A model generated the notes under the pieces. The model had not been told where the DNA came from, ran no database searches, and saw only the letters and a program-made list of their open reading frames with translations. A stretch of 18,525 nt of DNA, taken from an uncultured Bacteroidales bacterium. GTDB taxonomy: Bacteria; Bacteroidota; Bacteroidia; Bacteroidales; UBA932. The translations under genes were made by a program, and so were the position numbers. Positions 13,570-18,525 of the stretch are shown here, piece by piece. Position 1 is the first letter of the stretch; every line of letters starts with the position of its first letter. Location of the stretch: positions 1-18,525 of the forward strand of contig CAKVAS010000031.1 in the NCBI GenBank assembly GCA_934725015.1, read 5' to 3'.

Positions 13570-13614
13570 ATAATCTGCGGAAAGTGCCAAATTTTGCGAG
13601 TTTCCGCAGATTAT
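13570..13614. repeat. Perfect 14-bp inverted repeat after the ATPase gene
   Basis: ATAATCTGCGGAAA (13570-13583) and TTTCCGCAGATTAT (13601-13614) flank a 17-base loop. The left arm also forms part of a short direct repeat, with GTGCC words at 13565 and 13584 followed by similar AT-rich/TGCG sequence. It starts 18 bases after the stop codon and may contribute to termination. Confidence 0.55.
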
Positions 13615-13638
13615 AGAGCGGTGTTTTGCAGCCAATAT

Positions 13639-13677
13639 CCTCCCGTTTCCACTCCGGGAGGGCATTATAGATTTTTT
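13639..13677 (+). terminator. Probable intrinsic terminator downstream of the ATPase gene
   Basis: CCTCCCG (13639-13645) and CGGGAGG (13655-13661) form a seven-pair GC-rich stem with a nine-base loop. A run of six T follows at 13672-13677 after a ten-base AT-rich spacer. It is the best terminator-like structure in the window for a rightward gene. Confidence 0.5.
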
Positions 13678-13716
13678 ATGTAATGGCTGCTAAATCAACG
13701 ACATACGTAGATTCGC

Positions 13717-13800
13717 TGCACCATTCCGAGATTTTTGTAGGGCTGATTTTGCACCATTCCGAGATTTTATGTGACCGGTTCTGCATCATTTTGAGATTTG
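13717..13800 (+). repeat. 33-nt-period repeat left of the R-M cassette, core TGCACCATTCCGAGATTTT
   Basis: Copies start at 13717, 13750 and 13782 (spacings 33 and 32). The first two share a 19-base core exactly, and the third reads TGCATCATTTTGAGATTT. The second and third are joined by a stretch containing TGACCGGTTCTGCA (13772-13785), which recurs identically on the far side of the cassette at 15643-15656. About 80 bases separate the array from the endonuclease start codon. Confidence 0.75.
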
Positions 13801-13878
13801 TAATGATTAAGCAATTGTAACTAAGCATTCAAAATGCGGATAATTTCTTAAATTTGTCGGTTGATATTCGTTATTTGT

Positions 13879-14514
13879 ATGGAAAACAAATTTGATAGGT
13901 CAAAACACGTCTTTTACTCAGAGGCTTTTGCTGAAATCATAAAAGACACCATAAGGTTCTTCAACGGGACTCCTGTTCATCGTCTTCCTCCTCCGGAGAA
14001 TTTCATTGGCACCGGAGTATATGCGTTGTACTATACAGGACAATCTCCATTGTACAAGCCGTTGTATGAATTAAACAGAATGGAATTTTCCCAACCCATT
14101 TATGTCGGGAAAGCGGTACCTCGCGGTTGGAGACAGGGAAGGCTGCAAGATTCAACGAATGAACTTTACCGGAGGCTTTGTGACCATACAAACAGCATCC
14201 GGCAGGCGAGTAATCTCATATTGTCTGATTTTCATTGTCGTTTTATGATATTGGAAGATGCGGCGGCTGATATGATTGGCACTGTGGAGGCGGCTCTAAT
14301 CCGTTACTATTTTCCTCTTTGGAACAGCACTGTCGATGGTTTTGGAAATCATGATCCCGGCTCCGGACGATACGAACAGGCTGTCTCGGATTGGGACATC
14401 CTTCATCCTGGAAGAGGCTGGGTCGAGCGATTGAGCGGAGCAGGATTGCCAAAAGAAGAAATAGAGAAGAAGATTGCCGAGTATTTCATGGTACTTGCGG
14501 AGAGGAGGAAGTGA
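13879..14514 (+). CDS. Type II restriction endonuclease, Eco29kI-like GIY-YIG family
   Basis: The 211-residue protein shows the GIY-YIG core: GTGVYALYY with Tyr48, PIYVGKA with Tyr75, RRLCDHTNSI with Arg99 and His103, metal-binding Glu137 (GTVEAALI) and Asn149 (PLWN). The tail GFGNHDPGSGR...WDILHPGR is characteristic of the Eco29kI family, whose type member cuts CCGCGG; the length is close to that family's. It would cleave unmodified incoming DNA. The methyltransferase gene follows after four bases, completing a type II restriction-modification pair. ATG at 13879 was taken; an earlier TTG at 13861 would add six hydrophobic residues with no family counterpart. Base composition is visibly more AT-rich than the exporter genes, which suggests transfer. 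The target site is inferred, not shown. Confidence 0.88.
   Translation: MENKFDRSKHVFYSEAFAEIIKDTIRFFNGTPVHRLPPPENFIGTGVYALYYTGQSPLYKPLYELNRMEFSQPIYVGKAVPRGWRQGRLQDSTNELYRRLCDHTNSIRQASNLILSDFHCRFMILEDAAADMIGTVEAALIRYYFPLWNSTVDGFGNHDPGSGRYEQAVSDWDILHPGRGWVERLSGAGLPKEEIEKKIAEYFMVLAERRK
14503..14508 (+). promoter_or_regulatory. Shine-Dalgarno-like AGGAGG before the methyltransferase
   Basis: AGGAGG lies ten bases before the ATG at 14519, inside the end of the endonuclease gene. Such a strong site is uncommon in Bacteroidetes genes; it decides the ATG at 14519 and fits a cassette that came from elsewhere. Confidence 0.5.
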
Positions 14515-14518
14515 CGGT

Positions 14519-15616
14519 ATGCTTGACGGGATTGAAATATTCTCCGGGGCAGGAGGTTTGGCGAAGGGGCTTGAATCCTCCGGAATTCGGCATCGTGCAT
14601 TCGTGGAGTGGAATAAGGATGCTTGTAAGACCCTGAGGCGGAATTTTGACGAAGCATCCGTCTATGAGGGAGATGTTCGTGATTTCGATTTTTTGACATA
14701 TGGCGGGGTCGATGTAATAGCGGGCGGGCCTCCCTGTCAGCCCTTTTCTCTGGGCGGAAAGGCTCTTGGCTTCGACGATAAGCGAGATATGTTCCCTTAC
14801 GCGGTAGATGCTATCCGCAAACTGAGACCTAAGGCGTTTATTTTTGAGAATGTCAAGGGATTACTTCGCGATTCGTTCAAAGAGTATTTTGATTTCATTA
14901 TCCTCCAACTCCAATATCCGGATATACCCCTCAATGCTGAGACTTGGAAAGAAAATTATGAGTATCTCAGAAATGATGTGAAAAAAGATTATAAAGGGCT
15001 GCGGTATAAAGTCGCCTATCGGCTTGTTAACGCCGCAGATTACGGCGTTCCTCAGAAACGGGAGCGCGTAATCATAGTCGGTTTTCGTTCTGATATTAAG
15101 GTTAAATGGGCATTCCCTGAACCTACTCATTCGGAAGATGCGCTTCGCTGGAGCCAGTTCGTCACAGGGGACTATTGGGAGCGTCACCGCATTAAGTGCA
15201 CCTACCCCGGAAACATCGTCAGTGAACAAAGGACATCTCTGTTAGAGAAGTATGGATTCTTGCAGCCTGAGTTGTTGCCCTGGCTCACGATTCGGGATGT
15301 GACAACGGATTTGGAGTGTTCCGAGTCTAAATTCTCGCGTGAGTATCCGGGTCATACCGGGAGTTTTATTGACGAACCGTCAAAGACGATAAAGGCAGGG
15401 GCTCATGGTGTCCCTGGCGGTGAGAATATGGTTAGACTGGATGACGGAACTACTCGCTACCTCACAATTGACGAAGCAAAGAGAATCCAGACATTTCCGG
15501 ACGAGTACATCATTACGGGCTCTTGGACTGAGGGCATGAGACAACTTGGTAATGCCGTTCCCGTCAGACTGGCCTATGTGATTGGAAAGTCTGTTGTTGA
15601 TGCATTGGAACCGTGA
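14519..15616 (+). CDS. DNA (cytosine-5)-methyltransferase, partner of the Eco29kI-like endonuclease
   Basis: The 365-residue enzyme carries the ordered C5-methyltransferase motifs: AdoMet-binding EIFSGAGGLAKG (6-17), catalytic GGPPCQPFS with Cys73, FENVKGL with Glu110-Asn111-Val112, PQKRERVIIVG (178-188, the QxRxR motif), a variable target-recognition region at about 195-290, and RQLGNAVPV (341-349). It would methylate a cytosine in the site cut by the neighbouring endonuclease and so protect the host chromosome. All catalytic motifs are intact, so it should be active. The gap to the endonuclease is four bases, so the two are probably one transcript. The longer in-frame start at 14474 overlaps the endonuclease and lacks family-like sequence. 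Confidence 0.93.
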   Translation: MLDGIEIFSGAGGLAKGLESSGIRHRAFVEWNKDACKTLRRNFDEASVYEGDVRDFDFLTYGGVDVIAGGPPCQPFSLGGKALGFDDKRDMFPYAVDAIRKLRPKAFIFENVKGLLRDSFKEYFDFIILQLQYPDIPLNAETWKENYEYLRNDVKKDYKGLRYKVAYRLVNAADYGVPQKRERVIIVGFRSDIKVKWAFPEPTHSEDALRWSQFVTGDYWERHRIKCTYPGNIVSEQRTSLLEKYGFLQPELLPWLTIRDVTTDLECSESKFSREYPGHTGSFIDEPSKTIKAGAHGVPGGENMVRLDDGTTRYLTIDEAKRIQTFPDEYIITGSWTEGMRQLGNAVPVRLAYVIGKSVVDALEP

Positions 15617-15619
15617 AAT

Positions 15620-15672
15620 TGCACCGTTATGAGATTTTTATATGACCGGTTCTGCACCATTCTGAGATTTTG
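15620..15672 (+). repeat. 33-nt-period repeat right of the R-M cassette
   Basis: TGCACCGTTATGAGATTTT at 15620 and TGCACCATTCTGAGATTTT at 15653 are exactly 33 bases apart and joined by TGACCGGTTCTGCA (15643-15656). They match the array at 13750-13800 in the same orientation. The array begins four bases after the methyltransferase stop codon. The two arrays therefore bracket the cassette as direct repeats about 1.87 kb apart. Confidence 0.75.
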
Positions 15673-15726
15673 AGAAATGATTTCCTGTTAAGAAAAGACT
15701 TCCTGGAATTAAAGCGCAATAAGAAA

Positions 15727-15753
15727 CCTCCGCCCAAGTCACAGGGGCGGAGG
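15727..15753. terminator. Bidirectional terminator-like hairpin
   Basis: CCTCCGCCC (15727-15735) and GGGCGGAGG (15745-15753) form a perfect nine-pair stem with a nine-base loop between the converging methyltransferase and permease genes. On the minus strand it is followed by TTTCTTATT, so it fits best as terminator of the leftward permease; on the plus strand no T-run follows. Confidence 0.5.
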
Positions 15754-15771
15754 CTTATCGTATCAAATGGT

Positions 15772-15807
15772 ATTATATATGTTTAACTAAACAGTTACAT
15801 ATATAAT
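15772..15807. other. AT-rich palindromic hairpin
   Basis: ATTATATATG (15772-15781) and CATATATAAT (15798-15807) pair perfectly. Inside, TAACT and AGTTA extend the stem past a two-base bulge, leaving loop AAAC. It may be a second terminator or a scar of mobile DNA; nothing in the sequence decides. Confidence 0.4.
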
Positions 15808-15883
15808 CAAAGAGCATACCAAACTCAACTGAAGCCCATCAAACAGCGATTTCTGAAGAATTGCCTGATAAATCCGCTTGGTA

Positions 15884-15926
15884 TAAAAGTCGAATAAAAG
15901 GATGGGATGCAAGGCGGCTTTTATTC
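15884..15926 (-). terminator. Stop-codon-proximal inverted repeat, copy 3 of the shared 3' element
   Basis: Read on the minus strand, GAATAAAAG (containing the permease stop codon) pairs with CTTTTATTC (15900-15892) across a 17-base loop. Bases 15904-15884 match the 21-base block after the adaptor gene (5952-5972) and after the first permease (8651-8671) with differences at only two positions. This is the most compact copy that also carries CCGCCTTGCATCC. Confidence 0.55.
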
Positions 15927-18356
15927 TGTTTTCAGCTGCTCGACCGGATTGCTCGTCGCCGCCCTCCAGCTGCGGAGCGTAACGATGACGACTGTGATGG
16001 CGAGCACCGCCAGAAGGGCAGCGGCGAAGACCCACCAGACAATCGGCGTGTGGTAGGCGAAGCCGTCGAAATAGAGCCGGACAATCAGCCAGCTCGCCGG
16101 TGCGGCCACGGCAAAAGACACGAGCACGATGACTATGAACTTGAGGTTGAGCATCTTGAGGATGTCCGCCACGCTCGCTCCGTGGACTCTGCGCACCGCA
16201 ATCTCACGGCTTCTGTGCTGTGTCTCGAAAAGCACGAGACCGAAGACTCCCATGAGCGAGATGATGATGGCAATCAGCGTGAACAGCCCTATCATCTGCG
16301 CGAGCTGCCTTTCCCTTTTGTACTGTGCTCCGAGTTCCTTGTCGAAGAAATCCACCCCGTAGGTCTCCGGGTCCGTGTCGGGGCGCATCTCGGCCACAGT
16401 GTTGTTCACGAAGCGCATCACCTCGCCCGGATTGGCTCCCGGGGCGGTTCTGATGTAGATGTGCCTCAGACCGCTTCTCCAGCTGTGGTCCTTGCCGAAG
16501 ACATAGAAGGCGAACGGTGCTCGTCCGTACTGCAGCGGCTTGAAGTTGAAGTCATTGCAGATTCCGACGACCTCGGTCTTTGCCCCGTGCCCCGGTCCCG
16601 GAGTCTCAAGGTCTATGTTGAATTCCTTCTGTCCCTGAACGTTGAAAATCATGGAACTGCCTTCCGAAATCTCGTCCGATTCAGAGAAATCACGCCCCTC
16701 CACGATGCCGATTCCCATGAACCTCAGGAAATTATACGCCACCGGGTAGCATTGGAAATTGATGTTCTCTCCCTTGTAGTCGCGTCCCCAGCCCATTCTT
16801 GAGGTGTTGACGATTCGCCCGTCCGCCCAGGTGATGTCCTCAATCTGAGGGTTACTGCGGAGCCTGTCCTCAAAGGCGCGGTTCTGCTCGCCGTACCAGC
16901 ACAGCCCGAGGGGGATGTTGCCCGTGAGCAGGTTGGACTTGTTGAAGCCCATGTCGTAGTTCATCATGTAGCTGTGCTGCAGGCGGATGAAGCCGGCGCA
17001 GACAATCAGCGCGATTGAAATGGCAAACTGGAAGCCTATCAGCGTGTTGCGCAGTCTCCGTCCGGCAACCGAACCCCCGAATGAACCCTTGAGCACGAGC
17101 GCCGGCTGGAACGAGGTGATGTAGAGCGCCGGATAGACGCTTCCGCCGACGGCGGCAACGAGCGCGACGGCAACCGTCACGGCCATAACTGCGGCATTGT
17201 CCCTGATGCCAACGTTTGAACTGAGTATGTCGGAAAGCGGACTTGCCGCAAACGCATAGACAAGAAGTGCCGCAAGGGCAAGGGATATGAGCACGAGCCC
17301 CACCGATTCTCCGATGAAATTGAGAACTAACGAACTGCGTGAAACTCCGAAAATCTTGTAGGTGTTGACGGACCTAAGCCTTGCCGGGACGAGCGCGAAG
17401 AAAAAGTTTATGAAATTGATGAGCGCAATCAGGATTATGAGTATGGCCACGGCGAGCATCGTGATGTCCGTCGTGAGGTTGCCGGATTCTCCCGGTTTGC
17501 CGTCAAGCACTTTCGTGAAATACATTTCCTTCACAGACACTAACCTGACGCTCATCCTGTCCAGCATTTCCTCAAACTCGGCCTTGTCTTCATCTGCGGC
17601 GGAATCGTCAATATGGTAGAACCGGCTCAGAAATTCCCGCATCACGGGCATCGCCTCCGTCTCGAACTCGCTTCTTTGCGAGGCGTCCCGGAGCTTCACG
17701 ACATACTGGAACGACCATTCGCTCATGCTGTCCATGTGGCTGTTTCCGGCGTCATAGACCCCTTCCACATATCCGAGATCCGAATTTTTCTGAAAATCAC
17801 GGAATATGGCGACGACCTCCATCGCGTTTTTCTCGCCCTCCGGATCACTCCATGAAATCCTGTCCCCGACCGTGACTCCGTTCTTCTTCGCAAAGGTCTC
17901 GCTCACGGCGAGGGTCGAAGGCCTTGACAGCTCCTCAAGCGAGCCTTCCGCCGCCTCGAAGTTCATTGTACGGATTCCGCCGGCGGAGTATTCCATTGTG
18001 GTGAGGTGCATCTTCCGCACCGTGTCGCCGCGCCGTGTCCAGCAAATCTCCGGCTCCCCGTGCCATGCCTGGAACATTCCTCCGCACTCCACGGATGACG
18101 AACCGTTCACCAGCGCCTCGCCGAGCGGACGGCATATCCAGGTGTTGTATTTCCCCGGTGAATAGTTCGACGGCAGGGCAATCACGAACGTGCGGTCCGC
18201 ATCCTTGAGCCGCTGATTATACCCGAAGTCCCGGCTCACCTGCGTCATAATCACATAGAAAGCCCCGAACGCCACCGCCATCCCGATGACATTCAGCAGG
18301 CTCGACGCCTTGTACCGCCGCAGGGTATTTATAAAATTGTGAAATATGTATCGCAT
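15921..18356 (-). CDS. Second FtsX/MacB-type ABC transporter permease (two FtsX domains)
   Basis: The 811-residue protein is a paralogue of the permease at 6141-8474. It has an N-terminal membrane segment (LLNVIGMAVAFGAFYVIM), a MacB-like periplasmic domain (LAVSETFAKKNGVTVGDRI), a first FtsX block beginning near residue 297 (ITMLAVAILIILIALINFI), a middle membrane segment (IGFQFAISIALIVCAGFI), a second periplasmic domain, and a C-terminal FtsX block from about residue 690 (MIGLFTLIAIIISLMGVFGL) ending NPVEQLKTE. REIAVRRVHGASVADIL marks the ATPase-contact region. It points the opposite way from the other exporter genes and is separated from them by the regulator operon, the AAA gene and the restriction-modification cassette. 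No ATPase gene adjoins it within the window; one could lie beyond the right edge. ATG at 18356 gives a typical start. Confidence 0.88.
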   Translation of the reverse strand: MRYIFHNFINTLRRYKASSLLNVIGMAVAFGAFYVIMTQVSRDFGYNQRLKDADRTFVIALPSNYSPGKYNTWICRPLGEALVNGSSSVECGGMFQAWHGEPEICWTRRGDTVRKMHLTTMEYSAGGIRTMNFEAAEGSLEELSRPSTLAVSETFAKKNGVTVGDRISWSDPEGEKNAMEVVAIFRDFQKNSDLGYVEGVYDAGNSHMDSMSEWSFQYVVKLRDASQRSEFETEAMPVMREFLSRFYHIDDSAADEDKAEFEEMLDRMSVRLVSVKEMYFTKVLDGKPGESGNLTTDITMLAVAILIILIALINFINFFFALVPARLRSVNTYKIFGVSRSSLVLNFIGESVGLVLISLALAALLVYAFAASPLSDILSSNVGIRDNAAVMAVTVAVALVAAVGGSVYPALYITSFQPALVLKGSFGGSVAGRRLRNTLIGFQFAISIALIVCAGFIRLQHSYMMNYDMGFNKSNLLTGNIPLGLCWYGEQNRAFEDRLRSNPQIEDITWADGRIVNTSRMGWGRDYKGENINFQCYPVAYNFLRFMGIGIVEGRDFSESDEISEGSSMIFNVQGQKEFNIDLETPGPGHGAKTEVVGICNDFNFKPLQYGRAPFAFYVFGKDHSWRSGLRHIYIRTAPGANPGEVMRFVNNTVAEMRPDTDPETYGVDFFDKELGAQYKRERQLAQMIGLFTLIAIIISLMGVFGLVLFETQHRSREIAVRRVHGASVADILKMLNLKFIVIVLVSFAVAAPASWLIVRLYFDGFAYHTPIVWWVFAAALLAVLAITVVIVTLRSWRAATSNPVEQLKTE

Positions 18357-18392
18357 CGTATTTTCTTCTGCAAATTAAAACGAAACCTCTTC

Positions 18393-18525
18393 ATGTCATT
18401 TCTGTGCACGAAACTTCTCAATGTCATTTCTATGCACGAAACTTCTTCATGTCATTTCGACTGAGCGAAGCTTCTCAATGTCATTTCGACTGAGCGAAGC
18501 TTCTCAATGTCATTTCGACTGAGCG
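18393..18525 (-). repeat. 28-29-nt tandem repeat with core ATGTCATTTC, running off the window
   Basis: ATGTCATTTC begins at 18393, 18421, 18449, 18478 and 18507 (spacings 28, 28, 29, 29). The three copies nearest the edge continue GACTGAGCG, while the two nearest the permease continue TGTGCACG or TATGCACG. Reverse complemented, the unit contains CTCAGTCGAAATGACA, the core of the array at 62-181. Both arrays thus lie upstream of, and read toward, the gene next to them. Repeats are nearly contiguous with no unique spacers. Confidence 0.75.

Noticed and set aside
13553..13878. A small gene between the AAA gene and the endonuclease
   Set aside because: Open frames here run through the inverted repeat, terminator and 33-base repeats, with no protein-like sequence.
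15861..16802. 313-residue plus-strand frame at the end of the second permease
   Set aside because: Antisense to the conserved permease C-terminus; highly charged with no recognisable domain.
18357..18450. Sigma-54 promoter before the second permease (TTTGCA on the minus strand)
   Set aside because: No GG occurs ten bases before the GC; the nearest GG is four bases too far, so spacing excludes it.
18393..18525. CRISPR array at the right edge
   Set aside because: Repeats are contiguous with no unique spacers, arms diverge gradually and there are no cas genes.

Overview
The window looks like a chromosomal piece of a Bacteroidetes genome, most likely order Bacteroidales; the genus cannot be fixed from sequence alone. 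The signs are two secreted lipoproteins with sugar-active folds, a tripartite exporter built on FtsX-type permeases, an AAA/DUF4143 ATPase preceded by short tandem repeats, TAnnTTTG-type promoter elements, and few Shine-Dalgarno sequences. Most genes are clearly GC-rich; the restriction-modification cassette at 13.9-15.6 kb is visibly more AT-rich and looks imported.

Layout. 1-200: 26-nt tandem repeats. 222-2715 (+): two lipoproteins, a clan GH-A-like glycoside hydrolase and a sialidase-fold (GH93-like) protein. 3009-8474 (+): TolC-type outer membrane protein, HlyD-type adaptor and a large FtsX-type permease. 8475-9406: 930 bases without a convincing ordinary gene, but with an inverted-repeat element, a full-consensus sigma-54 promoter, a possible 17-residue ORF and a train of hairpins. 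9407-12027 (-): sigma-54-dependent response regulator followed by its histidine kinase, overlapping by ATGA. 12203-13552 (+): AAA/DUF4143 ATPase behind three 33-nt repeats. 13879-15616 (+): Eco29kI-like GIY-YIG restriction endonuclease and its cytosine-C5 methyltransferase, flanked on both sides by another 33-nt-period repeat. 15921-18356 (-): a second large FtsX-type permease. 18393-18525: 28-29-nt tandem repeats, related to those at the left end but inverted.

How the parts may work together. The TolC and HlyD proteins plus two permeases resemble a MacB-like export system, but no transporter ATPase is encoded here, so the motor must lie elsewhere. The NtrC-type two-component pair between the permeases is the natural candidate regulator. 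Two sequence signals support this: overlapping TTTACA/TGTAAA palindromes about 95 bases upstream of a TGGCAC element before tolC, and a similar palindrome downstream of the sigma-54 promoter in the 8.9-kb gap.

The signals most worth a second look are that sigma-54 promoter with no ordinary gene behind it, a 21-base block conserved just after the stop codons of three exporter genes, and the recurrence of 33-base spacing in several unrelated-looking repeat arrays around the ATPase and the restriction-modification cassette.
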